Shown: piece after piece, positions 1 through 12,402 of the stretch
Numbering within the stretch: the stretch's first letter is position 1
Layout: each line of letters opens with the position of its first letter
Notes under the pieces: model-generated
What the model was told of the DNA's origin: nothing
Databases searched by the model: none
Seen by the model: only the letters and a program-made list of their open reading frames with translations
Translations under genes and position numbers: made by a program
NCBI GenBank assembly: GCA_037501455.1
Contig: CM074856.1
Span: 93,322,001-93,386,000, forward strand
Source: Lantana camara
Taxonomy: Eukaryota; Streptophyta; Magnoliopsida; Lamiales; Verbenaceae
Direction: 5' to 3'
DNA: 64,000 nt

Positions 1-2838
1 TTTCGTAAAGCTCGTCACGGGTAAGCCGATGCCTCTTTCGGATCTCATTTTGGTTCACCGGTTTGAAAGTAATTGACGTTTGAAGATTTTAGGGTTTTCG
101 TGTTCTTGGATTTTAAATTAGAGACAATTGGCTTGGAATTTGCAGAAATTGATCGAGGAATTGGATTGAGCACGACGAATCCTTGCACGGGTGATTTTTC
201 GGGATTTTTTCGGCACGTTCCGGCGGCGGCCGGCCACTGTTCCGGCAGCTCCGACGGTGGCGCTCCGGCGACCTTCGGACAGCTTGTCCGCTTCGTCGTG
301 GTGAGTCCAACACCACTTTCCGTTCGTTAATCGGACACTCGGTTTCTTTTCTGTGAATTTATTTGTATAATTGTGAATATTTAATTATTTGTTCTAATTG
401 TAATTTAATTGCGATTTGCTTGACTTATCGATTTATATGAACCCCGATGTATACGAAATCTTACATTTAATGAAATGTGATATGCATTGATGCTTTGAAT
501 TGTAAATTGAACCCCGTTATGCCCAAAATTGTATTAGTTGTTAATTGTTTAAAATGTAATTCGTACTTGTATGTTCGATAAATTGATGAATATGCATTGC
601 TTGGTATTAGAAAATATGTAATGAATTATGAATGTATAATTCTTTTACAAGGGGAGTTTATGTAATTTTAGAAAATACAAATTCGTATAACTTGAATTAA
701 TTGAACCTTATCATTTGAAAACGATGAAGCTAATTTTGATTTAAGTAAAAGTTGAATTAGCATGCCTTGGATGATTAATTTGAGACTTTTGCAATTAAAG
801 TTTAATTACCTAAATTGAATTTGGATTTAATATGTAGTGCATGAATTGAATATGTAAAATATGAATTGTATGAATTGAGTAGGGTTAGAATTTGATTTGT
901 AACCTCGTGAAATTCGTATGAATTAGGAAGCATGCTATTATTATTATTTATTTGATTTATTAATATGTGTCAATTGATATGAAAGGTGCTACGTGAATTT
1001 GCATGAAATGAATAATATGATTTGTCTTGCCTTTCAGTTTCCCTAATCTGCATTAATTGTGCGTACGAACATGCCTTAATGTTTTGTTTTGCATAGAATT
1101 AATATGAATTTGAAACCTGCTTATGTGATTGCATTTCGCAAGTGCTTGAGCATTGCCGTGCGTCTCTGTGTAGTTGTCTGAGTTTGTGTCTGAGCCCTGT
1201 GTTGTGTTTGTGTGTTCAGTTGGTTCAGGTGCACCCGGGGTGGTGACAAGTGAGTCGTGCAGGTTCCGGGGTGGACCTTCTGCTTTGTGTTCGGCTGTGT
1301 TTGGTACCAGGTGAGGTTAGGATATAGTTATACCCTATTGCAACGTGCCCGTTTTCGAATGCATGTGGTTTATAAGCCTTATGTATATGTAGATATGTGC
1401 GAAGTACGTATTTTGCTGGTTTTGTCATATGATTTGATTTGAAAAGTACGAATCGCTATGTATAAGCCTATGTATGCTTTGTCTCAGTTCTGTTATGATT
1501 TCGAGGTCAGTCTGCGTGATATGTACGTACGATATGATAAGTGCGATATGCATGAGATATGTTCATCTGTCTGTGTGTGTGAGTATAAGCTTCGTCTGGT
1601 AAGTGTGATAAGTTTAGGCTTTGTTTCGTTTGTATCGGATTCAAGTAAGTCTCCGATTTTCTATTGGTTTTGATCTGTTTGGGCCCCGGAGTTGTGGGTA
1701 AGGGAGACCCGGGACGACCATCGGGGTCGCCGGTTACGACCCCTGTGCACTTCTCCACCAACGGGAGACTTAGTTCTCCTATGCCGACGGAGCGCATTTT
1801 GGCTGGCCGTCGAAGGAACCGGGCGGGATCCTCCGGTTCACATGTTTCGTTCTGTGGTGGGTTGAGAGGGGCACCTCTCTTCCCCAAACGGTGTGGAGGC
1901 GGGATTGATTTATGATTCGTTGTGTTTCTCTTCGTCTTTGTTTCTAGGTAAGTGTGTTCTGTCTGTCGTCTGTCATAAGTTCGTGAAACGGGGGTAGATT
2001 GTTAAATTAAGATAAAAATTGATATACTTTTAAGTTAATAAGATATGCTCCGATATGTGTGTTAAGTCTGCATGAATCCGAGTTGTGCCTTAAGAAACTT
2101 TTGATTTCAGATTTGTTTGGTCTGTCTGATAAGTCTCCCTATATGTATATTATCACGGGAAAATGATTTGGCGTACAAAAACTAACCCCGGGTTCACGAA
2201 CGTCGCTTCTTCTTTATGTTGTGCTCCATATATATGTATATTGTGCGTGTGTCAGCCCCTCGCTCAGTCTTTGGACTGACCCCCACCCCCTTTTTTATGT
2301 TTTAGTTCGCAGGCTTTGCTTTGGAGGTCATTGGAGTTCGTGCTAGGCGGCTGTGTGTCGAGTCTGTCGAGTCTGTGTCCGTCTGTTTAAGTTTATTAAG
2401 TTCTGGCTCTGGTTTATGATTTGTAAATGTTATAAAAGATATGTTTGTGCAGGTTTGCAATTATGATTTGAATTTATGGAATTCGGGACAGGTTAGGACA
2501 GGTGCTCGGATTGGTTGAACCCGTTGTGAATATATGATTGCTCGGGACAGGTTAGGACAGGTTTGCTGGATTAGTCGAACCTGTTTAGTTGATTTTGATG
2601 TTTGTATGGTACTGTGTGTTTAAGGTATGAAACTTTTTGTAAGTTGGCATTTCTTGCTACTTCCAATGTCATGTTTTGCATATTTTCTTTTGTACAGGGT
2701 TAGATACCGCCTAGCTAGTGCATGTGTTTTTGTTTGTCACCCGTTCGCTGTGACTTGGCGCGTGTGCGGACCTTCCATTTCGTACACGTGCCGGGTCATA
2801 GTGCGGGGGATGTGGCGGCTCACGTGCGGGGTGTTACA
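1..2838 (+). mobile_element. LTR of a Ty3/gypsy-type element, 3' part (family F0)
   Basis: Long noncoding LTR whose start lies outside the window. It ends in GGGGTGTTACA, preceded by the GTGCGGGGGATGTGG block found at the 3' end of most LTRs here. It abuts family-1 LTR sequence at 2839; the interrupted site reads TGTCT, so that 5-mer is the expected target-site duplication, but the other side is not visible. Shared modules: donor-like GTGAGT at 301, a GC-rich stretch at 206-290, a hairpin CAGTCTTTGGACTG at 2265-2278, an acceptor-like AG at 2311-2312, and two GGGACAGG...GAACC modules at 2483-2590. It may be a solo LTR or the 3' LTR of a larger element. Short reading frames inside have no family resemblance and are not genes. 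Confidence 0.8.
2265..2278 (+). other. Conserved LTR hairpin CAGTC-N4-GACTG
   Basis: Inverted repeat CAGTC TTTG GACTG, followed by ACCCCC, 33 bp before an acceptor-like AG. Matching hairpins sit in the same place in the other LTR families. Confidence 0.6.
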
Positions 2839-3972
2839 TGTCTTGTGCAGAAGCTTCACAGCTTCGGGAAGAAGGCAACCATGGCCGAAAATGGCCGATT
2901 TCACACCAATTAAACCATAAAATTTCCACGAAAATCATATATATCATCACATAAATCATGGTTATCACATAAATATCAATTTAGCTCAAGAACAAGGGTG
3001 ATTTTGGCCAAAACTCATACAACCCATTTTCATGAAAATCAAGCTTGAACCATGGCAAGATGTATCGAAACTCACTCCCTATCATACCATTAACAACTAT
3101 AGCACATATTCAACATAGAGAAACACATATTCATGCTCAAGAACTCAAGGATCCATCATATAAACCATGTTCTTCAAGTTAGGCATAAATCACCATTTTC
3201 ACAAGACTTCCTCATACAAGCTCATACATTCAATTTCATGCTAGGATTCATAGATAGAAATGAAATACACATCAGGGGAAATCCGTAGCTTACCTTGGCT
3301 CTTGAAATGATGAAGAAACAAGGGAGATATGAGCTCTTGACGGTGTGGAATGGCTTAAATCTTCATCCTCTCTTGAAGCTCTTCTATAGATGATATGTCT
3401 TGTGTGAATTGAGGTTTGAAATGAAATGAGAAGGGGTAAGGCTATTTATATGGTGGCTAATAGTTTTAGGTCAAGGTTAGGGTTTCCAAGATATAATATG
3501 AGGCTAAAGGCTTTAATAGGATTTGGGCTCAAATAAATGACTTTCGGCCCAAAAGTCAAAATTAAAAGGATTAAGGTCTAAACGGTTTCCGAAAAATATA
3601 AAGTAAGTTCCGTAGGATCCGAATCACCGAATCAAGTCCAATGATGGTGTCGAAATTTGAATTCGAATTCCCGAACTCATATTGGTCCCGAATGACCCAA
3701 ACTCACCTAACTTAAGTTAGGCTCAAAACACACAAATAGGTCCAAGTCCCATTTAAATCCTACTCTAACAATTAATTTAAATTCAACCAAGTTCCATTCT
3801 TAAGTTGTCATGCAAGAATTCATATTTTACCATTTTGGATTTTAGTCAATTAAGTCACATTTTCAATCAAAGTTGGAATTAAACACATAAAGAGGGAATT
3901 AAATCACATAAGTGCGTAAGGTAAACTCTCTCGGGACGCATACCTGTAGGATTTATCGGATGGGGCGTTATA
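2839..3972 (-). mobile_element. Family-1 LTR, leftmost copy, 3' part missing
   Basis: The reverse complement starts TATAACGCCCC (first G of the usual TGTAACGCCCC changed) at 3972. Sequence runs in register with the other family-1 LTRs up to 2839, where the F0 LTR begins in the middle of CTGTCTTGTG. It keeps the TATA box and the donor-like GGTAAGCTAC near 3293 but lacks the GC-palindrome cluster and everything 3' of it. Confidence 0.85.
3443..3450 (-). promoter_or_regulatory. TATA box of family-1 LTR
   Basis: TATAAATA on the minus strand. The same box is at 10989-10996 and 16378-16385 in the other LTRs of this array. It is absent from the family-1 LTRs of the array at 20100-35138. Confidence 0.6.
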
Positions 3973-3988
3973 ATCTCCCCCCCTTAGG
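3973..3988 (-). other. Polypurine tract, left unit
   Basis: On the minus strand a run of G with AGAT abuts the LTR start, the expected plus-strand primer site of reverse transcription. It matches 11519-11534 and 32188-32199 of the other copies. Confidence 0.75.
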
Positions 3989-5509
3989 AGAACCTGGTCC
4001 CCAGGTTCGCTGCTCGGCTTCAAGCAAACCCGATCACAACTTCTTCATTACCTTATTAATCTCCCAAGTTGGTTCCTCCGATTTCTGTCCTTTCCACAAC
4101 CCGATCTTGAATCTCGTCTGGATACTTGACAATAATCAAGTTCGGAGTAAATGGTAACTCTTCTATCGTAAGAACAGTCGACTCTTCGGTGTAGAACCAA
4201 CGTCTCTTCAAGGACATCCCGTTCTTGCTTCTTGTAGTCCGTAATCATCGACGTGTATCATGACCGAGATAGACAGAGAGAATCCCATCTCTCAGCACAA
4301 ACGGTGAAAGAACCCCGTCTCTCGAACATAGGAAGCGAGAGAACCCCGTCTCTCGATCACACAAGAGAGAACCCCGTCTCTCGAGCAGAAAATTGAGAGA
4401 ACCCTGTGTTAGGAATAGTGCCCTAGAAAGCCGATTGTATATCCGCTTTGTGCTTTTCCTTATTGTAATCACAGATAATCTTTGAATGAAATAACGAATT
4501 GAGACAACACTTCTTTATATGCTCTTGTTTGGTATGCGTTTACTTTATCTGTGCATGTATGAGAACTCCCCTAATCCTGATGACTTTAGGACTCTACCAT
4601 TTAGGTGAAATGGTTCATGAAACGAGCCCTATATCACATAAGTCATGATTAGTAAAATACTCCAAGCCGATGAGTCCTACAGACAGTGGGAGTGTCAACC
4701 TGACTCCTCTAAGGCTTGCTTGTGGGATCACGCCCTTAAGAAGGACCACCTTGTTTCATGGAGGTGCAAAGTGTATAGTTGATACGTGCGTGATAAATGA
4801 GGGTGCTTACTTTAATAAGTTCACTGAGGTGCCCCGTGTGAGAACATTCCTAAATGGGAAAGGAAGTTTCTATTTCAGGAAATGAAAACTTCCAGATTAG
4901 GAAATATCTCACGAGTCATTGATGTGATTAATTGATCCTTAGACTTGAGGTTCCTTGTCACTTATGAGTTAACTCTGTATTCTTAGGTATAAGCTTTAAA
5001 GGGTGTCGCCTTAGACAACTGATTCAAGGCTTATGCTGGGGTTACACAAGTGATTCATGAAAGTGAATGAGAATCAAGAAAGGACCTACACTTGCATTTG
5101 CAAGGTGATCTCTTATTGTGTAAGTCATTCATATGCCATATGGAGTCCTTGGCCAAGGCAGTAGATCAAGACATCAAGAAAAGGGTTTCTTGGATTGAGA
5201 TCAAATGGATATGAAATGCACTTAGCTTTAAGACAGGATGATTAGGGTTCTGATTATTCCCTTACCCTAGATCTTGGTTGAGAGATAGTAAGTAGGAGGA
5301 TTGTATCTCACATGAATCAATAACTTAAAGGTTCTGTCGAATCCGAACATTCCAATTCAGCTAGTGGACTGATTAATTAATTACTGAATTAATTAATTAG
5401 GGTCACTGCTAATTGAATTGAGAACCTAGAGGGTCACACACAACAACTTGGTTACATGAGTTGAGACTTAAAAATGATTAAACGAGTTAATCGGGCCTAG
5501 AGGGTTCCA

Positions 5510-5577
5510 CACGTGTGAAACCACACGTGTGGATCACGTGAGTTACACGTGTCCTTGTGACACCTGTCCCACACGTG
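5510..5577 (+). promoter_or_regulatory. Cluster of five CACGTG (G-box) motifs
   Basis: CACGTG at 5510, 5524, 5535, 5546 and 5572, most of them inside the palindrome ACACGTGT. They lie about 0.34 kb upstream of the TATA box. G-boxes bind bZIP and bHLH factors in plants; regulation of this LTR by them is inferred. Confidence 0.6.
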
Positions 5578-5914
5578 TGAATATATATATTGTATGTATA
5601 TATTGAATAATTAAATGTGTTAATTATTTAATAGACTTTGGTTTAATTTTGAATTAAAAAGAAAGTCTAATTTTGGAGAAAAATAATCTAGTTAATTAAT
5701 TATGAATTAATTAATTAGATAAAATAAGTTATTTATTTTAAATAAATAAAGTATAAAATTATCCAAAAATAGTTTGGATATTTTAGCTCTCTTGAAAGTT
5801 GATTTGAATTAGAATTCAAAGTCAAAGTCAAAATTACTTGATGATCAAGTAATAGGATAGAGAGAGACCAAAATCCTAGCCCATTAAGGACTAGGAATTT
5901 CGGCACCCTCTCTC

Positions 5915-5922
5915 TATAAATA
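5915..5922 (+). promoter_or_regulatory. TATA box of copia solo LTR
   Basis: TATAAATA followed by GGGGAGCTCGAGCTCC, a palindromic stretch near the expected transcription start. The same arrangement occurs at 61082. Confidence 0.6.
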
Positions 5923-6736
5923 GGGGAGCTCGAGCTCCTCTAGGAGCTAATTTGGCAATTGTTTTGGTTCATGTGTTGAACACCTTCCTTTCTCGAAGAT
6001 TAAATAAAACCCTAGGTTAAGCCTAAACACTAACTAGAGAACTAGCATCCTTACTAGTTAGATTGTGATCAAGTTGGTGGACTTTCTCTAGAGACTTCAA
6101 GTTAAAAGTTTGAAGATTCGAGCTTTACCAAGGAGAGGGGATCAAGCCGCGAGAAGAGCGTTCTTGGGTGGCTTGAAACGCTTTAAGAAAGAATAAAAGA
6201 AAAGTAACTTTTCTATCTCTACGAATTTGGTTACACGATTGCGAGCCCAAGGTCCTTTTGTTGGGAAATTTTTTTAAATTCCGCTGCTTTCTGATTCGTG
6301 TTTTCCAACACCCTGTCTCTCAGCCTAAATTGGACAGATTCCAGCATCTTCTAACATTCTAGTTCAAGAAATTCCAGCATTTCTCAAACCCCTAAGTTCA
6401 AGAGAATCCAACTTCTCCCGAATATCTAAGTACAAGAGAATCCAACATCTCTCGTGCACAAAGCTTAGAAAGAATCCAGCATCTTTCTATCACATAAGTA
6501 GAGAGTCCTGCGACTCTCTAACACATAAATTGAGAGAATGAACATCTCCCAAGCACGTAATTAGAGAGAATTAAATCTTTCTCACACTGAGAACGAGAGA
6601 TCCTGACATCTCTCAAGCACATAAATACAATTATTTAAAGCACCTGTGCCTACGCACATGAAAGTAGCACAATTGAAAATTACAACAATCAACGCATATC
6701 ACAATTAGCTAGTATATCACATAATAGTAATAAGCG

Positions 6737-7959
6737 TCAAAGAAACGATGTATATATGCTCGTGCCATAAATGTTTATTGTACCTTCCACTACGACATTC
6801 TGATCCACCTTTGCTGCTCCCTCCTCTCTATCAAGGGCATATGCACGAGCCTGAATAGCTGGCCTCCTCTTTGGACAGGTGCCCCTCATGTGATCAGCAG
6901 ATCCACATACCAAGCATCTACCCAAATACCTCCAACACTTCTCCAATGGATGAAAACCCTGACAGTGAGAGTAACGAGCCTGAGTTGGGGCCGGTAAAAC
7001 TGGAGGTGCTGTGGGAGTAGTAGTTCGGGGCTTCTTGTTGATAAAAACCCTGTGGCCCGATGGGGGTATCGAAAACATTGGGTCCTTGTTGGTTCTTGAT
7101 TTGAATACGCCGCTCTCGTACTCGTCGCATCTTAGCTCTCGATCCGTCACAATCGAAAACCTTGTGGTCCTTTGACCCGCAAGCATAGCACCTCTTCAAT
7201 CGATCCCGACACTCGTCGTAAGCATGGTTGATTCCTCCACAATGGGTATACGGTTGGATTTCTTTCTTCAACTTTCGAGGGTCTCTGTTCTTATGCTTCT
7301 GTCCACGAATCTTCTTGGTTCGAGTCCTTTGTTGATCGGATTCCTTACTTTTTATCAACCACCTCTTTTCAACTTGTAATGCTTTCTCCGTGGCTTTATC
7401 CCAAGTGCTTGTATCCTCTGCGATTAAGGCTTCCTTGAACTCATCCCGAAGACCTTCCAAGAAATGCCTAGCCTTCATCCAATCATTTCCCATGATGTGG
7501 GGTATAAACATACCCAATCTCTCAAACTCCTCCATGTAGCCCTCAACGGCCTTATCCCCCTTGCTTCAATGTGAAAAAGGCTTCCAATTTCTGCCTCTGT
7601 AGGGTGACCGGTGTGAACCTCTTCCTAAATTCCAAGACGAACACATCCCATGTCAATTCTTCACCCGTTGCCCCAGAACTCTGAACAATTTCTCCCCACC
7701 ATTGTTTTGCAGGCCCACGTAAAAGTAGTGAGGTAAGTCGTGCCATAATGAGAGTGCTGCATGGCCACGCTTCAAATAGGTCCTCTATCCCCGAAAGCCA
7801 CTGACTAGCACAAATTTCATCACCTCCTTCGAATAGGGCAGGGTTGAAAGACTTGAACTCCAGATACAACCTCGCCACAGGGTTCATAAGCGGTAAGTCG
7901 GTTGAAGGTTGCCCCTTATTGTACAGATTAGGTTGGAAAGACTGACCGTAGGGTAGCAT
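6737..7959 (-). pseudogene. gag: Family-1 gag, copy A (frameshifted)
   Basis: Gag-type structural protein of a Ty3/gypsy element: it would form the particle and bind genomic RNA. The start ATG at 7959 matches the start of the other copies. Pieces in order: a Retrotrans_gag-type region (LYLEFKSFNPALF, a KQWW motif, then a WDVFVLEFRKRF block), then a basic zinc-knuckle region. Frameshifts: a run of five G (minus strand, 7556-7560), also in copy B, and an extra A in the run at 7043-7047, private to this copy. The second zinc knuckle is intact (CYACGSKDHKVFDC); the first has Tyr for its first Cys; two more knuckles follow (CQGFHPLEKC region and CLVCGSADHMRGTC). It ends GTINIYGTSIYTSFL-stop, where a protease would begin. 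Clearly broken. Confidence 0.88.
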
Positions 7960-8206
7960 CCCGAAATGTCAACAATTACAACGCCCGTATATGCCTGTCG
8001 GTTAGTAAATGCTCATGTCACATAATAAATCAATCATCAACATCAAAGGCAAGTAATGTTTCATGTTATATAAATCCAGCAATGTGATGAGAATTCAAAT
8101 GTATAGCTTATCAAACTAAGATGTACATACACACATAACCAAGTTGTCCTATGTCGTACAACCTAGACAGACTCAACACGACACTAGAGCTTGGTTTTGC
8201 AACCTA

Positions 8207-8220
8207 GAGCTCTGATACCA
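8207..8220 (-). other. Primer-binding site (initiator tRNA-Met), left unit
   Basis: TGGTATCAGAGCTC on the minus strand, eight bases inside the LTR end at 8229, complementary to the 3' end of plant initiator tRNA-Met. Confidence 0.88.
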
Positions 8221-8353
8221 CTTAAGGATGTAGCACCCCAGACGGAGGATACCACATCCCCCGTACTAGGACTCAGACTCGGTCATGAAATAGGAAGTCC
8301 ATGCCCGAATCCGAATCATAGCGAACGGGAGACCAACTCACACACTAGGCTAG

Positions 8354-8770
8354 GCGGATCTAACTAGACAAACTCAGAGTGCGGAAGTAATTTAAAACAT
8401 TCATCAACAAATAGCGGAAGCAATTAAATCAACATACCAAACAATTGACGGGTTCAACTAGCATAGATACCTAATCCCGACATACTCAGAGTGCGGATCT
8501 AACTCGACAAACTCAGAGTGCGGAAGTAATTTAAAACATTCATCAACAAATAGCGGAAGCAATTAAATCAACATACCAAACAATTGACGGGTTCAACTAG
8601 CATAGATACCTAATCCCGACAAACTCAGAAGGCGGATCTAACTTGACAGACTCAGAGTGCGGAAGTAATTTAAAACATTCATCAACAAATAGCGGAAGCA
8701 ATTAAATCAACATACCAAACAATTGACGGGTTCAACTAGCGTAGATACCTAATCCCGAATATCAATATAC
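8354..8770 (-). repeat. Three 139-bp tandem units inside LTR
   Basis: The phrase GCGGAAGTAATTT recurs at 8381, 8520 and 8659, a spacing of 139 bp twice. Each unit holds one CGGGTTCAACTAGC... hairpin module. The right LTR of the array has one unit here. Confidence 0.85.
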
Positions 8771-9079
8771 ATAACAAGTAACGGGTTCAACTAGCATAGA
8801 TACGTAATCCCGAATATCAATTCATAATCCAATAATAATCAGCATAAGTATCATCACTATCTTATAACATCCAAGTACTAGCTTACTAACCCTACAAGGG
8901 TTTAAGTCTAAGTAGAACATAAACATAACCTTCAAGTGTGAAACATAAATACATAACATAAGTAAAGTATGCGACAAATGCATCCTAACTCCAACTAGAC
9001 TGACAAGTGTGACTCAGAAGACTCACTTCCGCCTAGCTCAAGCCAAAAGAACCTACAACTAGAAGATAAAACGAAGGGT

Positions 9080-9093
9080 CAGTCAACTGACTG
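9080..9093 (-). other. Conserved LTR hairpin, family-1 middle LTR
   Basis: CAGTCA AC TGACTG, a near-perfect palindrome, in the position described for 2265-2278. Confidence 0.6.
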
Positions 9094-10178
9094 TGTGAGG
9101 GGGCAAACGCACACCCACAATATATATATAGAGCACAGCACATAACATAATGGTGGACTTTTGAACCGGGACTAGGGTTTTGCACGGTAGTAAAGTTGAA
9201 ATACCCAAAATAGTATAAGTTTGGAAAACCATTTAGAGAAGCCTATCCTGTATCACAAATCCCATACATTCATAACATATGCTCGGCGAGTACGAGTTTC
9301 CAACCTTTACTCCGCATAACCGAACAGACATAAAGCAGAATCAATCCATCCTCTACTCCAGTGATGGAAGAGCCACGCGTTAGCCCTAACCATCAATAAC
9401 ATACAGACTCACAAGGGGTAGCGAACCCACAAGTGCCCTCCCCGGCCTTAGTCGAAGGATCAAGATATCACGCCTGCCCTATCTCCCTGAGTCACGCTAT
9501 GATATCTCAAATGGAACTACGCACAGGTATATCCTCGATGGCCCTAACCGTCCCGGGGGCTCCTTACCCATAGCTCCTCGGATCCATATACATACATACA
9601 TACAAATGCCAATATTTCATGGCAAACTCACTACAAAATCATAACATATCATATTTTCCAAAATGGCTTACATATGCCTTCATATTTAATTTTCAAAACC
9701 ACGGATGGTCCACAAGGTCATAATCATATCATATAACTAATCATATATATATAGTATATAGTCGCATGCAAGGATTGAAATCATCATATTAAGGTCGTAG
9801 GTCGCTTAACTATACAAAAACCTAAACCTCACCTTGTGCAAGTAGAGTCTGAGAGTGTGAAGGGCCAAACACTCTAAACCTCGGGCCCACCGGCACCACC
9901 AAACTCTGTGACAAGACATACAGAAAACCAAACTTAAACTCTATATGAACCAAGTAAGATGCACGGCGTATCAAGAGATGAATGATATGTAATATGGAAT
10001 GAAGTGTACACATAGGTCACGTAGCATAGCTCATATATTCCAACAAGTCACGCAATTAATGAAGTATAAAGATTTAACAAAGCGTTTGAAATCATATTAA
10101 AGCATATAAGTCATAAAGCAATTCAAACGGATCAAACAAACATGGAAAAGACAAGTGCAAAGTGTAACAGTAGCTCCG

Positions 10179-10372
10179 GAATGGCCATTCCCATGCATAA
10201 CTAAGCATGGGAACGGTCCTTCCCAGAAACCACCTAGCTAGCATGCGAACGCCGTTCCCACCTCAAGGCAAAAACGGGAACGGCCCTTCCTGTTCTCACA
10301 AACTGACATCAGCCCTTGGCGGGAAGGGCCGTTCCGGGCACCAAGGCCAAACGGGAACGGCCGTTCCGGCCA
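10179..10372 (-). other. GC-rich palindrome cluster GGGAACGGCCGTTCC, family-1 LTR
   Basis: Several copies of GGAACGGCC and its complement within about 190 bp in otherwise AT-rich DNA. Equivalent clusters are at 15571-15760, 21552-21759, 26869-27020 and 33318-33515. Confidence 0.7.
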
Positions 10373-11518
10373 GATCTGGGCGTCTGTCTTGTGCAAAAGC
10401 TTCACAGCTTCGGGAAGAAGGCAACCATGGCCGAAAATGGCCTATTTCACAACAATTAAACCATAAAATTTCCACGAAAATGATATATATCATCACATAA
10501 ATCATGCTTATTACATAAATATCAATTTGGATCAAGAACAAGGGTGATTTTGGCCAAAACTCATACAACCCATTTTCATGAAAATCAAGCTTGAACCATG
10601 GCAAGATGTATCGAAACTCACTCCCTATCATACCATTAACAACTATAGCACATATTCAACATGGAGAAACACATATTCATGCTCAAGAACTCAAGGATCC
10701 ATCATATAAACCATGTTCTTCAAGTTGCGCATAAAACACCATTTTCACAAGACTTCCTCATACAAGCTCATACATTCAATTTCATGCTAGGATTCATATA
10801 TAGAAATGAAATACACATGAAGGGAAATCCGTAGCTTACCTTGGCTCTTGAAATGATGAAGAAACAAGGGAGATATGATCTCTTGAAGGTGTGGAATGGC
10901 TTAAATCTTCATCCTCTCTTGAAGCTCTTCGATAGATGATATGTCTTGTATGAATTGAGGTTTGAAACGAAATGAGAAGGGGTAAGGCTATTTATATGGT
11001 GGCTAATAGTTTTAGGTCAAGGTTAGGGCTTCCAAGATATAATATGAGGCTAAAGGCTTTAATAGGATTTGGGCTCAAATAAATGACTTTCGGCCTAAAA
11101 GTCAAAATTAAAAGGATTAAGGTCTAAACGGTTTCCGAAAAATATAAAGTAAGCTCCGTTGGACCTGAATCACCGAATCAAGTCCAACGGTTGTGTCGGA
11201 ATTCGAATTCGAATTCCCGAGCTCATATTGGTCCCGAATGACCCAAACTCACCTAACTTAAGTTAGGCCCAAAACACACAAATAGGTCCAAGTCCCATTT
11301 AAATCCTACTCTAACAATTAATTTAAATTCAACCAAGTCCCATTCTTAAGTTGTCATGCAAGAATTCATATTTTACCATTTTGGATTTTAGTCAATTAAG
11401 TCACATTTTCAATCAAAGTTGGAATTAAACACAGAAAAAGGGAATTAAATCACATAAGTGCGTAAGGTAAACTCTCTCGTGAAGCATACCTGCACGATTT
11501 ATCGGACGGGGCGTCACA

Positions 11519-11534
11519 ATCTCCCCCCTTTAGG
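11519..11534 (-). other. Polypurine tract, right unit
   Basis: CTAAAGGGGGGAGAT on the minus strand directly before the LTR start at 11518. Confidence 0.78.
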
Positions 11535-11810
11535 AGAACCCGGTCCCCAGGTTCGCTGCTCGGCTTCAAGCAAACCAGATCACAACTTCTTCATTACCTT
11601 ATTAATCTCCCAAGTTGGTTCCTCCGATATCTGTCCTTCCCACAACCCGAGCTTGAATCTCATCTGGAGACTTGGCAATCATCAAGTTCGGAGTAAATGG
11701 TAATTCTTCTATCGTAAGAACAGTCGACTCTTCGGTGTAGAACCAACGTCTCTTCAAGGACGTCCCGTTCTTGCTTCTTGTAGTCCGTAATCATCGACGA
11801 TCATCGTAAC

Positions 11811-12290
11811 CGAGACAGACAGAGAGAAACCCATCTCTCAGCACAAAAGGTGAAAGAACCCCGTCTCTCGAACACAGAAAGTGAGAGAACCCCGTCTCTC
11901 TATCACACAAGAGAGAACCCCATCTCTCGAGCAGAAAATTGAGAGAACCCGTCTCTCGAGCAGAAAATTGAGAGAACCCCGTCTCTCAGCCTAAATTGGA
12001 CAGATTCCAGCATCTTCCAACATTCTAGTTCAAGAAATTCTAGCATTTCTCAAACCCCTAAGTTCAAGAGAATCCGGCATCTCCCGAATATCTAAGTACA
12101 AGAGAATCCAACATCTCTCGTGCACAAAGCTTAGAAAGAATCCAGCATCTTTCTATCACATAAGTAGAGAATCCTGCGACTCTCTAACACATAAATTGAG
12201 AGAATGAACATCTCCCAAGCACGTAATTAGAGAGAATTAAATCTTCCTCACACTGAGAACGAGAGATCCTGACATCTCTCAAGCACATAA
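11811..12290 (-). repeat. 3' tail of GAGAGA...TCTCTC hairpin repeats, right unit
   Basis: Same degenerate tandem hairpin array as in the left unit, here uninterrupted. The units closest to the polypurine tract are the most regular (GAGAACCCCGTCTCTC phrases); those nearer gag are more diverged. Confidence 0.78.
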
Positions 12291-12402
12291 ATACAATTAT
12301 TTAAAGCACCTGTGCCTACGCACATGAAAGTAGCACAGTTGAAAATTACAACAATCAACACATATCACAATTAGCAAGTATATCTCATAATAATAATAAG
12401 AG

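Larger units (their letters stand above)
4407..6310 (+). mobile_element. Copia-family solo LTR with duplication CCCTG
   Basis: A 1904-bp LTR, TGTTAGGAATAG... to ...TTTTCCAACA, flanked by CCCTG at 4402-4406 and 6311-6315. No PBS or internal sequence is attached, so it is a solo LTR left by recombination. The family-1 tail resumes exactly after it, and the unoccupied site is visible in the other unit near 11980. It has a TATA box at 5915-5922 and five CACGTG motifs at 5510-5577. Sequence is very close to 22062-24331 and 59540-61474. Confidence 0.93.
4265..6620 (-). repeat. 3' tail of imperfect GAGAGA...TCTCTC hairpin repeats, left unit (split by copia LTR)
   Basis: Between gag and the polypurine tract there is a degenerate tandem array of roughly 30-40 bp units, each carrying GAGAGA and TCTCTC arms around a short loop. 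The array is split by the copia solo LTR 4407-6310; the repeats are at 4265-4406 and 6311-6620. No coding potential is seen. Confidence 0.75.
8229..11518 (-). mobile_element. Family-1 LTR, middle copy of array
   Basis: 3290 bp between TGTGACGCCCC (minus strand, 11518) and GGGGTGCTACA (8229). It separates two internal regions and so serves as 3' LTR of one and 5' LTR of the other. It is longer than the right copy because of two extra 139-bp units at 8354-8770. Modules: TATA 10989-10996, GC-palindrome cluster about 10179-10372, hairpin CAGTCAACTGACTG 9080-9093. Confidence 0.9.

Noticed and set aside
7550..7565. Programmed frameshift at the five-G run in gag copies A and B
   Set aside because: It falls inside the Gag domain, copy C reads through without it, and each copy has other disabling changes. 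Simple mutation is more likely.
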